Below are positions 40,799 to 51,150 of a DNA stretch of 64,000 bases, in pieces (the stretch's first letter is position 1; every line of letters starts with the position of its first letter). The stretch comes from Candidatus Symbiopectobacterium endolongispinus. GTDB taxonomy: Bacteria; Pseudomonadota; Gammaproteobacteria; Enterobacterales; Enterobacteriaceae. The translations under genes and the position numbers were made by a program. The notes below the pieces were generated by a model that saw only the letters and a list, made by a program, of their open reading frames with translations, made no database searches and was not told where the DNA came from. The stretch lies in contig NZ_JAFJYB010000002.1 of NCBI RefSeq assembly GCF_018777385.1, positions 372,001-436,000 of the forward strand. The letters run 5' to 3'.

Positions 40799-41262
40799 AC
40801 GACAATACCGACGCAGAACCGCAAATTTGGGTGAATGCTGACGCCTGCCCCAATGTGATTAAAGAGGTGCTGTATCGCGCAGCCGATCGCACACAAACCC
40901 GTGTCGTTCTGGTCGCCAATCAGTCGCGTACGCCACCGTCACGTTACATCTCGTCAGTGCGCGTTGCCGCCGGGTTTGACGTGGCGGATAACGAAATCGT
41001 GAAACGCGTCAACGTCGGAGATTTGGGGATTACCGCCGATATTCCGCTGGCAGCAGAAGTGCTGGAAAAAAAAGCCGTGGCGCTCAACCCACGCGGTGAA
41101 ACCTACACGCCCGCCACCATCCGAGAACGACTGACGATGCGCGATTTTATGGATACGCTGCGCGCCAGCGGTGTGCAAACCGGTGGGCCAGATGCTCTCA
41201 ATCAGAAAGATCGCCAGCGCTTTGCCAACGAGTTGGATAAGTGGCTGCGCCAACGGCGTTAA
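40795..41262 (+). CDS. yaiI: YaiI/YqxD-family (DUF188) protein
   Basis: This 155-residue protein of the UPF0178 family has an N-terminal [20 protein letters not shown] with the conserved Asp/Cys, then [22 protein letters not shown] and [20 protein letters not shown]. These acidic motifs resemble PIN-type nuclease folds, but the function is not established. ATG at 40795 overlaps the hemF stop. Intact. Its end meets the end of the truncated maeB (4-base overlap, opposite strand). Confidence 0.9.
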   Translation: MNDNTDAEPQIWVNADACPNVIKEVLYRAADRTQTRVVLVANQSRTPPSRYISSVRVAAGFDVADNEIVKRVNVGDLGITADIPLAAEVLEKKAVALNPRGETYTPATIRERLTMRDFMDTLRASGVQTGGPDALNQKDRQRFANELDKWLRQRR

Positions 41263-43317
41263 TTCCCTGATGAAAAACAGTTCGGCATTTGCTCGCGGCG
41301 AATCGCTTCCACCAGCGCAGCATCGCCGTGCATCTCACCGTCCACTTCCAGCTCCGGTGCCAGCGTATTGATCAACGCCAGCGCCTCACGCATTTTGCGT
41401 GCGGTGGACGAGTTCGAGGTACCAAAGTTGGAGTGCGACAACAGCGCGACTTTCGGTTCGATACCGAAACGACGCACGGTGTGCGCGGCCATCAAGGTGA
41501 TTTCTGCCAGTTGCTCTGGCGTTGGGTCTGGGTTGACATAGGTGTCAGCGATAAAGGTATTACCGCTCGGCAGCAACAGGGCATTCATGGCCCCCGCCAC
41601 GTGTACGCCATCACGGTAACCCAGCACCTTTTCTACCACTTCGAAATGCTCTTCATAGGTGCCGATGGTGCCACAGATCATCGCATCCGCTTCACCGCGT
41701 TGCGCCATGATGGCGGCAATCACCGTCGGGTTGCGGATCACTTCAAGCTGCGCGGTTTCCTGCGAGACGCCACGGCGTTTCATCAACGCATAATATTCCG
41801 ACCAGTACTCCTTGAAGCGCGGATCGGACTCGTTGTTCACCACCTCAAAATCTTTACCGATGGTGATTTGCAGGCCAAGTTTTTGCAGACGCTTCTCGAT
41901 AACACCGGGACGCCCGATCAGAATGGGGAAAGCCAACCCCAGCGTCACCAGTTCTTGCGTGGCGTGCAGCACGCGCGGATCTTCCCCTTCGGCAAATACC
42001 ACGCGTTTCGGCTGCTGGCGCGCCTGGGAGAATATCGGCTTCATAAACAGGTTGGTTTTATAGACAAACTGAGTCAGTTTCTCGATATAAGCATCAAAGT
42101 CGGTAATAGGACGCGTCGCCACGCCTGAATCCATCGCCGCTTTTGCCACCGCTGGCACAATCTTGATGATTAAGCGCGGGTCAAATGGTTTCGGGATCAG
42201 GTATTCAGGGCCAAATGACAATTCCTGATCGCCATACGCGTAGGCCACCACTTCACTCTGTTCCGCCAGCGCCAAATCAGCAATGGCTTTCACGCACGCC
42301 AGCTTCATCTCTTCGTTGATGGTGGTTGAGCCCACATAGAGTGCGCCACGGAAAATAAACGGGAAGCACAGCACGTTATTAACCTGATTCTGGTAGTCAG
42401 AACGTCCGGTACAGATAATAGCGTCCGGGCGCACCGCTTTGGCTAACGGCGGCAGAATCTCCGGTTCTGGGTTTGCCAGCGCCATGATCAGCGGGCGTGG
42501 GGCCATGGTTTTCACCATATCCTGCGTCAATACGCCTGGGCCGGAACAGCCCAGGAAAATATCGGCATCAGGGATCACGTCACCCAGTTTGCGCGCACCG
42601 GTGTCTTCCACCGCGTAAATCGCCTTGTTCTCTTCCATGTTGGCGTCACGACCTTTGTAGATCACGCCGCGTGAGTCACACACCACGATGTTGTGTTTCT
42701 TCAGCCCCAACGCCACCAGCAAATTCAGGCAGGCAATGGAGGCAGCGCCTGCGCCGGAAACTACCAGACGCACATCAGAGATGTTTTTCTCCACCACGCG
42801 CAGGCCGTTCAATACCGCCGCAGTACAAATGATCGTCATGGAACACCGGAATCTTCATGCGTTCACGCAGTTTCTTCTCGATGTAGAAGCACTCCGGCGC
42901 TTTGATATCTTCCAGGTTGATGCCACCAAAAGTCGGCTCCAGCGCGGCAATTACGTCGATCAATTTATCCGGATCTAGTTCGTCCACTTCGATATCAAAC
43001 ACATCGACGCCGGAGAATTTTTTAAAGAGGACGCCCTTGCCTTCCATTACCGGCTTGCCAGCCAACGCACCAATGTTACCGAGGCCAAGCACCGCCGTTC
43101 CGTTGGAGATCACCGCGACCAGATTACCGCGTGCGGTGTATTTGTAAGCTGCCAGCGGATCTTCGGCGATTTCAAGACAAGGTGCAGCAACGCCTGGAGA
43201 GTAGGCCAACACCAAATCGCGTTGGGTCGCTAGCGGTTTGGTGGGAGACACCTGAATCTTCCCCGGTACCGGATACTGGTGGAAATCCAATGCGCTCTGT
43301 TTGAGTTGTTCATCCAT
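41259..43317 (-). pseudogene. maeB: NADP-dependent malic enzyme, frameshift and lost C-terminus
   Basis: MaeB decarboxylates malate to pyruvate. The malic-enzyme domain starts at 43317 ([20 protein letters not shown]) with [10 protein letters not shown] and [19 protein letters not shown]. At 42838 the HDDQHGTAIICTAAV motif has lost about 11 bases, shifting the frame. The rest, including the NAD-binding VVSGAGAASIACLNLL and most of the phosphotransacetylase-like domain, reads to REQMPNCF and stops. Around 70 C-terminal residues are absent compared with the 759-residue E. coli enzyme. The end abuts yaiI, a foreign neighbour here, so the 3' deletion probably joined the two. Confidence 0.9.
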
Positions 43318-43638
43318 TGTTGCATCCCTTATAGGCTTTTGTTGTCGTGACGTAGGGCGGCGAGTCTATCCCAAGCAGACAAGGAGAGGTTAACGCCGTA
43401 AGAAGTTCAATCATTACTGCTTATATAACCTTGGAGCATGGCAAAAACCGATAGTAAATGCAGGTTAATATAGTTAATTTATCTGCTTGTTTTTTGCGCA
43501 TAATGTCACGTTATCGCGAACTGGATAACGTATTGCTAACCTGCGGGCAAAAAGCAGACGTAAAAATCAACTAAAAGTGTTGATAAATCATTCAGATGCC
43601 TGACAGCAAAGCGCTACTGTCCGGCAGAAGAAAGTACC
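43318..43638. other. maeB upstream region
   Basis: This 320-base gap between the maeB start and the end of the SorC-type gene must hold the maeB promoter. I see no gene, strong hairpin or repeat in it. Confidence 0.4.
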
Positions 43639-44601
43639 CTATTGGGTCATATTGAGGATGGTGCGGATGTTAGAGGCGCTGGTGGCGATAATATCGATAG
43701 CACCGGTGCGCAACGCGCCCAATATCGCCAGCGCTTTGGTGTTTTCCGAAGCAATAGCAATAACGCAGGGAATGTTGCGCAGCTCTTCGATGCTGACGCC
43801 AATCACCCTGTCATGCATCACGGTATCAATGTGCTGCCCCTGCGCGTTAAAAAAGTCATAGCCAGCAATGTCGCCTATCACGCCTTGGTTAAGGCTGGCA
43901 TCAACAATTTCCTGCGGCGTGAACCAGCCCAGTTTTACCATGTAGCTGTTTTCGTTCATGTCGCCAATACCCACCAGCGCGATATCCGCCTTACGGGCGC
44001 GATCCAGCGTCTCCTTGATGGTACCGTTCCGCATAAACGCCTGCTTGAGCGCGCGGTTTTCTACGTAAGCCGGGGCGTAAAGCGTTTCGCTGCTGCCGCC
44101 AAATTTCTTCGCCAGACGACGGCTGATATGATCGGCGTTGATCGCATCGCCGGGACGGTGCGTCCCCCCAATCCCGCAGATAAACTTGCAATGACGTTCA
44201 GTCACGTTTTCTACATGATCCGCTACGCCGGACACATTACGCCCCTGCCCGACCGCAACCACCGTACCATCTTTCAGCGTCACTGCCAGGTGGTTGGAAA
44301 CCAATGCAGCTACCTGACGCCGCTGCTCTTCTTCATCAGGGTGATCGAGCGCGATCAGCGCGCGTTTGATGGGAAAAAGCTCCAGCAGTTGCTGCTCCAA
44401 CCTGGTGCTGAACACTGGGTGATAGCGAACGTTGATCTCGACAATGCCCTCTTCTTTAGCACGCTTGAGCAAACGCCCTACTTTGATGCGCGAAATGCCG
44501 AATTTCTTCGCGATCTCCTCCTGGGTAATCTCGTCCTGGTAATACGCCACGGCGATTTCCGTCAGTAGTTCGTTATCCTGAGATCCTGATTGTTTTTCCA
44601 T
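43639..44601 (-). CDS. SorC-family sugar-responsive repressor (EryD/LsrR-like)
   Basis: This 320-residue regulator has an N-terminal helix-turn-helix (DEITQEEIAKKFGISRIKVGRLLKRAKEEGIV) and a C-terminal sugar-phosphate-binding domain (VVAVGQGRNVSGVADHV, CGIGGTHRPGDAINADHI, LVGIGDMNENSYMVKLG). These are hallmarks of SorC/DeoR-type repressors such as EryD, which controls erythritol catabolism, and LsrR. It lies at the edge of a cluster with a kinase, TPI-like and RpiB-like isomerases, and is the obvious regulator. A candidate operator is the 14-mer repeated before rpiB. Intact. Confidence 0.88.
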   Translation of the reverse strand: MEKQSGSQDNELLTEIAVAYYQDEITQEEIAKKFGISRIKVGRLLKRAKEEGIVEINVRYHPVFSTRLEQQLLELFPIKRALIALDHPDEEEQRRQVAALVSNHLAVTLKDGTVVAVGQGRNVSGVADHVENVTERHCKFICGIGGTHRPGDAINADHISRRLAKKFGGSSETLYAPAYVENRALKQAFMRNGTIKETLDRARKADIALVGIGDMNENSYMVKLGWFTPQEIVDASLNQGVIGDIAGYDFFNAQGQHIDTVMHDRVIGVSIEELRNIPCVIAIASENTKALAILGALRTGAIDIIATSASNIRTILNMTQ

Positions 44602-44823
44602 TCGGTAATATTGTCCTTACGCAAAGGGTAAGCGTGCCTGGGCAGACGCGGCCCTGTCGGCAACAGCCGATCATCATTAACAATTGTTGCACGCCGCAAG
44701 TCAGGGCTCAACTCCGGCAACCAATCTCCTGATAATAGCCCCGTCATTGCCTAAAAACAGTGATGCAACAAACCCACATAAACAAGTTTGCGGCGATCCC
44801 GCGTCATTTATGCGCGAAAGACA

Positions 44824-45055
44824 TTAGCGCTCAATGGCATCAATCTTCAGCATTCTGGCGATCACCACATCGCTGTCCGGAATAACCTGCTCAGCCACCG
44901 CCAGCTCGCGCCCTGCGGCAATCACCTGCTCCTGCGCGCGTGGAATTCTCACAGTAAAACACCTGATAGGCACTTTTCTGGAAATTGGCAGAGATACGCA
45001 TGCCCATTTTGCCACCAGCGTCCAGTACCGTAATCGTTTTTAATTCTGTTGTCAT
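44824..45055 (-). pseudogene. Remnant of an NAD-binding phosphogluconate-dehydrogenase-like gene
   Basis: The first 40 residues from 45055 (TVLDAGGKMGMRISANFQKS) are a Rossmann-type start of an oxidoreductase related to YgbJ/phosphogluconate dehydrogenases, normally about 300 residues. A frameshift near 44940 is followed by RAQEQVIAAGRELAVAEQVI and, shortly after, by ARMLKIDAIER and a stop. Most of the gene is deleted. GGAG precedes the start. It lies downstream of the sugar epimerase gene in the same direction, so it belonged to the tetrose-type operon. Confidence 0.7.
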
Positions 45056-45103
45056 GATCGTTACTCCTCGGATTTGGAATGCATTTTCGTTTAATAAAAA
45101 AGG

Positions 45104-45752
45104 TTATCGCTGCCCTGCCTGCGGATTACGGGCAAAAAGAAAGTTTAGGCTTTGTGTGGTCCAGGCAGCTTTCTGACGGCAGGTCTCCTCTGGCGTGGAT
45201 TGCCATGGAAGCCAGTGCTCAACCACCTGATTGATGTGTCGCTCATTAGGACGAACCGCTTTTTGCAGGTGGTCGTAGTCGAGCAACCCGGTGCCGAGCG
45301 GGCTGCCGGAATAGGTAAACCCAACCCAGCCATTCTGGCGTGCAAAGGCAAAATCCTTGATGTGCAGGTTCACCACGCGTCGTGCCGTCATGTCGAATAA
45401 CGTCACACGGATGCTCCAACACCGCCACGCAGTTTCCCGGATCGAGACAAATGCCCAACGCCTGACTGTCGATGGCATCAACCACCTCCAGCAGGGTGCT
45501 GGTTTTTACCTGCTCGTAAGTTTCCAGTCCACGCGTTCCGAGTTCCAGTTGAATGGATAAGTCCTCGGCGCGCTGACGCAGCTTTTCCAGCTCAGCGTAC
45601 GACAGCGTTTTCACTGCTGGGTAATCACAAATCTGAAACACCGTCGCGCCCGATTCTGCCGTGTGATCCAGCATTGCTTCCAGCCCCATTGAGTCAGGGA
45701 CGCGGGAGGACATGCGCCAGAAAAAAGCGTAAGTGCTTAAACCAATAGCCAC
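45104..45752 (-). pseudogene. Sugar-phosphate isomerase/epimerase (xylose-isomerase-like TIM barrel), broken
   Basis: The gene starts with GTG at 45752 (preceded by AAGGAGAG) as VAIGLSTYAFFWRMSSRV. It has the barrel landmarks VFQICDYPAV, TSTLLEVVDAI, ALGICLDPGN and VVNLHIKDFAF. In this family (IolE/EryC-type) the acidic and histidine residues bind a metal. A piece is missing before TYEQVKTSTLL, with about 60 residues less than usual. A frame change occurs near 45405 in HPCDV. In erythritol-type pathways such an enzyme isomerises a tetrulose phosphate. Here it cannot be functional. Confidence 0.75.
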
Positions 45753-45777
45753 GGTAATCTCTCCTTTCTGCGTATTT

Positions 45778-46572
45778 TTACTGCTGCGGGCACAGCGCCA
45801 ACGCTTCATCCATAATGGCGTTAAACACCGCCGGATCGTGGGCGAAGCGCCCTAAAAACAGGCCATCAACCGCGGGCCAGAGCTGACCCAGTAGCCCCGG
45901 TCCAGCGCTGCCGCCATAAATCACTCTGCCGTCGCGTACGCCTGCTGCGGTGAATAACTGCTGCTTCAGCGCCTCACAGACAAGGCTGATAGCTTCGGTT
46001 GGTGCGGGTTCTGCGCTGCCAATCGCCCATTGAGGCTCATAAGCGACAACAACCTGCCCCGTTAACTGCTGTTGCTGCGCGCGGTTGAGCGCGCTGGTGA
46101 GCTGGGCCTGACAGATTGCTATTGCCTGCTGCACACTGCCGCGCTGCTCTTCGCCAACACAGAGCACAGAGGTGAGCCCGTTGCGCCAGGCGGCCGCTGT
46201 TTTAAGGGCAATATACTCATCGGTTTCACCAAAATAGCGACGCCGTTCCGCATGCCAGACTTCTACATAGTGGCACCCCATTTCGTGCAACAGTGTGCCG
46301 CTGACTTCCCCAGTGAAGGCGTCGTTATCCGCCCAGTGCAGGTCTTGCGCCCCGACATCGACGGCAGAATCAGCGAAAAGAGAGACAGCAGGGGCCAACG
46401 CAGGAAAGGTTGGCAACACACACAACCTGACCTGCGCCACCGACGCCAGCGGATGGCGCTGCACAATGCTGTGGATGCGCTGGCACCAGTCCACGGTTTG
46501 CTGGTAGCCGAAATACATTTTCAGGCTGACACCCAGCGTGATAACGCGTTCGTGACTCCCAGGCTGGCTCAT
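45778..46572 (-). CDS. Triosephosphate-isomerase homologue (tetrulose-phosphate isomerase-type)
   Basis: This 264-residue TIM-barrel enzyme is related to TpiA but not the housekeeping one. The catalytic lysine lies in GVSLKMYFG, the histidine in VWHAERRRYFGET and the glutamate in VVAYEPQWAIGS, with the phosphate loop IYGGSAGPG. Paralogues of this type in erythritol and erythrulose pathways isomerise L-erythrulose-1-phosphate to D-erythrulose-4-phosphate (LerI/EryH). Its neighbours, a DHA-kinase homologue (4-base overlap) and an RpiB homologue, support that reading; the substrate is inference. Intact. Confidence 0.85.
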   Translation of the reverse strand: MSQPGSHERVITLGVSLKMYFGYQQTVDWCQRIHSIVQRHPLASVAQVRLCVLPTFPALAPAVSLFADSAVDVGAQDLHWADNDAFTGEVSGTLLHEMGCHYVEVWHAERRRYFGETDEYIALKTAAAWRNGLTSVLCVGEEQRGSVQQAIAICQAQLTSALNRAQQQQLTGQVVVAYEPQWAIGSAEPAPTEAISLVCEALKQQLFTAAGVRDGRVIYGGSAGPGLLGQLWPAVDGLFLGRFAHDPAVFNAIMDEALALCPQQ

Positions 46573-48249
46573 TGTGTCTGTGTCTCCTGTACCGCAGCTT
46601 GCTCGTTCTGAACCTGATTCAACACGGTCGCTACCGCATTCAGGATCATTGCCAGCGAGATGGCGCCCGCATCCGGTGTACCCAGACTTTTTTCTGCCAA
46701 AGGACGCGCACGACCAATCTTGGGACGCAGTTGCGCAGTGGCATCTGCCGCCTGTTGTGCCGTATGCGCGGCTTTCAACCAGGCCTGCGGCAACGCCTCC
46801 CCGGCGTTGACACGTTGCGTCAACGCATCACTAAAAGGTAAAAGGGCATCGACCAGCGTTTTGTCACCTGCTTTCGCCTTACCGAAATGCATAATGCCTT
46901 CTGCTGCCTGGCGAATACCGAGCGCAACGCGCGCGCCATCCGGTTTTGCGCTGTCACCCAGCACCGTAGCCACGCCCCAAATAGCGCCGGACGTGCCCCC
47001 TGCCCGATCGGCCCAGGCATCCGCCGCACGCTGTAATAAGGTGCCAGCGCCAGCCTGCCTTCCCAGCATATTGACGGCAGTTTCCGCCGCCTCCACACCG
47101 CGCTCCATGCCTATACCGTGATCGCCATCGCCAGCTACCGCATCAATGCGGCCCAGTTCCTCGACGTTCGCCATAATGACATCCCGCGCCGCCGCCAAGG
47201 CAGCGGCAACACACTGCGCCGCATCGCGCGATGCCGGGGTTGCTTCAGGAATGCTGTCCTGCTCGACGTTGAATTCGCACTCCTCGCGAGGTTCAGCGGC
47301 AGTCATGCTGCCCTTGCGGAACGCTGGCGTATTGGCAGGCGCACGCCAGAAGCGCTCCAGCTCTTCATCCAGCCAGAACAGGGGGAGTGAAAGCCCAGCC
47401 ATATCAAAGCTGGTCACAAGCTCTCCCACCTACGGTTCAACGATAGTCAGCCCTTGTGCAACGCGGCGATACAACACAAACAGCTCTTCATACTTCACGC
47501 CGCCCAGTCCATTGAGCACCACGCTGAGGCGCTGCCCTGATAGTACAGTCACCGCCTGCGGCACCTATTTTAACAACGCGTTGACCAACAGCTCGGCCAG
47601 TTCATCCGCACTGGAAATCGTCGCATCTTTAATACCGGGCTCACCGTTGATGCCCATCCCGACCCCCATCATGCCCTCCGGCACAGTAAACAGTGAGTGC
47701 TCGGCTCCGGGTAAGGTGCAACCAGAAAAAGCGACGCCGAAAGAGCGCGTGCGCTGGTTGGTATGCTCAGCCACCGCCAGCACCGCCGCCAGATCGCCCG
47801 CTACGCCACGACGTTTTTGCCACTCCTCAGGCGGCGCGCTGGAGATATCATCGGTCACCGCCAGCAATTCACACGGGATCCCTTCAGCGTTCAGCCGTGC
47901 TTTCGCCTGACCAAAGTGGAGCACATCCCCCGCGTAGTTGCCGAATGTCAGCAGAACACCGCCGCCGTTGTGGGCCGCACGCGCCACGGAACAGATTTGC
48001 TGCGCAGACGGCGAAGCAAACAGGTTGCCCATCGCGGCACCGTGTGCCAAACCTTGCCCAACCAACCCGGCAAACGCCTGGTAGTGTCCAGAACCGCCGC
48101 CGACCACGATGGCGACACTGCCTTCAGTACTGCGAGTGCTTCTGACCACGCCCCCCCGGCACCTGGCGCACCTTATCGCTGTGTGCCGCAACAAAACCTT
48201 CCGTTAATTCACGTGCAAAATCAGACGACTGGTTAAACAAATAGGTCAT
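46569..48249 (-). pseudogene. Dihydroxyacetone-kinase-type tetrulose kinase (DhaK-DhaL fusion), broken
   Basis: A fused kinase starts at 48249 with MTYLFNQSSDFARELTEGFV. It has a DhaK domain with the substrate histidine in VGGGSGHYQAFAGLVG, and a DhaL ATP-binding domain with DAVAGDGDHGIGMERG and RAGGTSGAIWG. It phosphorylates dihydroxyacetone or, in tetrose pathways, erythrulose (LerK type). Three lesions: a C7 run at 48151-48157 with one base too many at codon 30, and TAG codons at 47565-47567 and 47430-47432 near the end of DhaK. The DhaL part (46569-47429) is one clean frame and could be translated alone. It overlaps the TPI-like gene. Confidence 0.85.
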
Positions 48250-48250
48250 G

Positions 48251-49328
48251 TCAATGCTCCTGTGTGGCTGATGCAGCTTGGGATTCCTGCCCGGAACGAC
48301 TCAATAACACCATCAAGATTGCAGAGAGTAGCATCGGGCCGCCGACAATCAACATCGGGAAAACGTAGGTGCCAGTAACCCCTCGCACCGCCCCGGTGAT
48401 ATACCCCGCAGAGAACCCGGCAACGTTACCGATGGTATTGATCAGGGCAATCGCGGCTGCCGCAGAAGCCCCGGTCAGGAACTGCGTAGGCAATGTCCAG
48501 AAGTTAGGTAACGCCGAGAAAATGGAACAGGCGGTTACGGTAATCACGGCGATGGTGGAGGCCGGTGACTCCATGAATAGTGCCAATGGAATACTGATGG
48601 CACCGGTCAACGCCGGAATGGCAATGTGCCAGGTACGGCAGCCGCGACGGGTAGCATCACGTGACCAGAAGTGCATGACGATGGCTGCTGGCAGATAGGG
48701 CACTGCCGTAATCAACCCTTTTTCCAGCACGTTAAAGGTGGTGCCAAACTGCTGTTGGAACCCGCTGATAATGGTGGGCAGTAAGAACGCCAGCGTATAC
48801 AGGCCATAAATAAAGCCGAAATAAATCAGGCACAGCACCCACACCCGTTTGTTGAACAGGACGGTGCGCACGCTGGGATGTTTGCTGTGCTGTGGCGGCA
48901 TGTTCGCTTTCCAGTTCGCCGACCAACCAGCGTTTCTCTTCATCATTGAGCCATTTCGCATCCTGTGGGCGATCGACCAGATAGAACCAGGTGATAATCC
49001 AAACCACAATCGCCGGAATCGATACCCCCAAGAACATCACGCGCCAACCGGACAAACCAAACAGGCCGTGCTGCTCGATAAGCCACGCTGCCAGCGGTGC
49101 GCCGAGCACGGTGGTCATCGGCTGTGCCAGATAAAACAGCGCCAGATCGGTATTCATACCGTTCGGGCCGGCAAAAGAAATTGCAGTGCGATCGAGGAAG
49201 TTAATAAAGAACATCAGTCCGACGAACGGCACCAGACGCAAAGAGATTTTGCGGATGGCAGACTGCTCTGCGGAGGATGGCGCTACGGCTTGCTGTTGCG
49301 CCGCTTGTGTAGCCGATATCTTGCTCAT
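48251..49328 (-). pseudogene. MFS sugar/acid transporter (ACS family), deletion and frameshift
   Basis: An anion:cation-symporter type carrier starts at 49328 (MSKISATQAAQQQAVAPSSA) with LVPFVGLMFFINFLDRTAISF in helix 1. After GPNGMNTDL it jumps to ALFYLAQPMTTVLGAPLAAWL; about 80-90 residues (helices 2 to 4) are missing. A frameshift near 48890 in the central loop breaks it again before FNKRVWVLCLIYFGFIYGLY. The C-terminal half is intact in sequence. It is divergent from rpiB and follows the island's direction, so it probably imported the substrate. A C16 run lies directly upstream of its start codon. Confidence 0.82.
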
Positions 49329-49332
49329 ACTG

Positions 49333-49348
49333 CCCCCCCCCCCCCCCC
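49333..49348 (+). repeat. C16 mononucleotide run at the MFS start
   Basis: Sixteen consecutive C on the plus strand (G16 in the MFS transcript) occupy 5 to 20 bases before the MFS start codon at 49328, where the ribosome-binding site should be. Such a length is rare outside phase-variable loci, or it may be an assembly artefact. Confidence 0.9.
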
Positions 49349-49466
49349 GCCGTTCGCGATGGAGTGCCTGGTGTGACCTTTATGTTCTATCGTCGTTGTT
49401 ATCGTTTGCGTATCGGTCTGAGACATTGTTATGCCCTCTAAAGAGTCAAATCAATAACACACACAG

Positions 49467-49650
49467 TGAACATATGAACCATATGATCGCGCCGATTCTT
49501 TGCCTACCACTCTGTTTTAAAATTGTGAGCATGATCCAAATATGTAAAACATCGCTAAAAAGCGCAATTAGTGACCTTTATCACCTTTTACAGAAGATCA
49601 TGCACACTCACAAACCAAAAACAAATAACCATCAGTTGAACATTTGAAAC
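49467..49650. promoter_or_regulatory. Divergent promoter region with repeated operator-like 14-mer
   Basis: TGAACATATGAACC at 49467-49480 and TGAACATTTGAAAC at 49637-49650 differ at two positions of 14. One copy lies before the MFS gene and the other 72 bases before rpiB. They are candidate sites for the SorC-type repressor of the island. The rest of the 390-base gap (49349-49721) is AT-rich and has no gene. Confidence 0.5.
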
Positions 49651-49721
49651 GATCAGTATATGTTAGCCATGAAACGCCGGATCTAGCGCTATATTGACCT
49701 TTAGTCAGGCAGGAGATGGGT

Positions 49722-50180
49722 ATGCACGCAATTGCTATTGGCGCTGACAGCGCCGCGATCGATTTGAAAAACATCATTAGTGAATTTTTACAACAGCAGG
49801 GGTTGCAGGTTACCGACTACAGCTACGATCCCAGTGGAGAAAATCCGATCTACCCCGATGTTGCACACACCCTTGCCGTCTCCATCAAAGAAGGGAAACA
49901 CGAGCGCGGGATCTTGATCTGCGGCACCGGTATCGGCATGAGTATTGTCGCGAACAAAGTTACAGGGATTCGGGCAACCCAATGCCATGACACCTATTCC
50001 GCACAGCGCGCCAGAAAAAGTAATAACGCACAAATTATCTCGCTGGGCGCACGGGTTATCGGGCCAGAGCTGGCAAAAGAGATCGTTGCAGCCTGGCTGG
50101 CTTCTGAATTTGAAGGCGGGGGATCCGCACCCAAAGTGGATCGCATCGGCTACTACGAGCAGCAGGAAAACGGGCGGTGA
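49722..50180 (+). CDS. rpiB: RpiB/LacAB-type isomerase (DerI-like)
   Basis: This 152-residue sugar-phosphate isomerase has the RpiB motifs [23 protein letters not shown], the catalytic cysteine and threonine in [13 protein letters not shown] and the histidine of [14 protein letters not shown]. The usual GADHAG is GADSAA, which differs from housekeeping RpiB and suggests another substrate. In erythritol/erythrulose pathways the homologue converts D-erythrulose-4-phosphate to D-erythrose-4-phosphate. ATG at 49722 is preferred because AGGAG lies at the right distance; the ATG at 49716 touches it. Followed after one base by the transaldolase. Intact. Confidence 0.88.
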   Translation: MHAIAIGADSAAIDLKNIISEFLQQQGLQVTDYSYDPSGENPIYPDVAHTLAVSIKEGKHERGILICGTGIGMSIVANKVTGIRATQCHDTYSAQRARKSNNAQIISLGARVIGPELAKEIVAAWLASEFEGGGSAPKVDRIGYYEQQENGR

Positions 50181-50181
50181 C

Positions 50182-51135
50182 ATGATGAATCAACTCGATG
50201 CCCTAAAGCAGTTTACCGTTGTCGTCGCGTACAGCGGCGATATTGATGCGATTCGCCAGTTTGCGCCCGAAGATGCGACCACTAACCCTTCGCTGATTTT
50301 GAAAGCGGCCACGCTGCCCCAATATAGCCCGCTGTTCGAAGAAGCCATTACCTACTCCCGCCAACAGGGGGGGAACAGGGTCACCCAGTTGATCAACGCG
50401 GGCGATCGTCTGGCAGTAAACATCGGTGCTGAGATCCTCAAATCTGTGCCGGGACGTATCTCCACCGAGGTGGATGCTCGTCTGTCATTCGATCGCGGCA
50501 TGTGTGTCGCCAAGGCACGTAAGCTGATTGGTTTGTATGAAGAAAAAGACATTCCGCGCTCGCGCATATTGATCAAACTGGCTTCCACCTGGGAAGGCAT
50601 CCGCGCGGCGGAAGAGTTGGAACGCGAAGGGATCAACTGCAACCTCACACTGTTGTTTTCCTTTGCCCAAGCGCGCGCCTGTGCCGAAGCAGGCGTGTTT
50701 CTCATCTCGCCGTTTGTTGGTCGTATCTACGACTGGTATCAAGCCAAACAGCCTGCTGAACACTATCAGGCCGAGCAGGATCCCGGCGTGCTGTCGGTGC
50801 AAAAGATCTATGACTATTACAAACGCCACCGCTATAACACGGTGATCATGGGTGCCAGCTTCCGTAAAGTGGAACAGATTCTGGCGCTGGCAGGCTGCGA
50901 TCGCCTGACCATCTCACCATCACTGCTCGATCAGTTGAAAAACAGCAACGCCCCTGTAACACGCCAGCTCACACCGTCGGTGGAAGCGCTGCACCGACCT
51001 TCTCCACTGAGCGAAGCCGAGTTTCGCTGGGAACATTGTCAGGATGCCATGGCGGTAGATAAGCTGGCGGAAGGCATTCGCCTGTTCGCTATCGATCAGG
51101 AAAAACTGGAAGCGATGCTCGCAGCACAACTGTGA
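50182..51135 (+). CDS. talA: Transaldolase
   Basis: Transaldolase transfers a three-carbon unit between sugar phosphates in the pentose phosphate pathway. The 317 residues are the standard TalA/TalB length. They include [19 protein letters not shown], the [12 protein letters not shown] motif, the Schiff-base lysine in [13 protein letters not shown] and the [11 protein letters not shown] region. It starts 1 base after the rpiB stop and precedes the transketolase, the same order as E. coli talA-tktB next to maeB. With rpiB it would consume erythrose-4-phosphate. Intact. Confidence 0.93.
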   Translation: MMNQLDALKQFTVVVAYSGDIDAIRQFAPEDATTNPSLILKAATLPQYSPLFEEAITYSRQQGGNRVTQLINAGDRLAVNIGAEILKSVPGRISTEVDARLSFDRGMCVAKARKLIGLYEEKDIPRSRILIKLASTWEGIRAAEELEREGINCNLTLLFSFAQARACAEAGVFLISPFVGRIYDWYQAKQPAEHYQAEQDPGVLSVQKIYDYYKRHRYNTVIMGASFRKVEQILALAGCDRLTISPSLLDQLKNSNAPVTRQLTPSVEALHRPSPLSEAEFRWEHCQDAMAVDKLAEGIRLFAIDQEKLEAMLAAQL

Positions 51136-51150
51136 TTTGGAGAGCCCATT

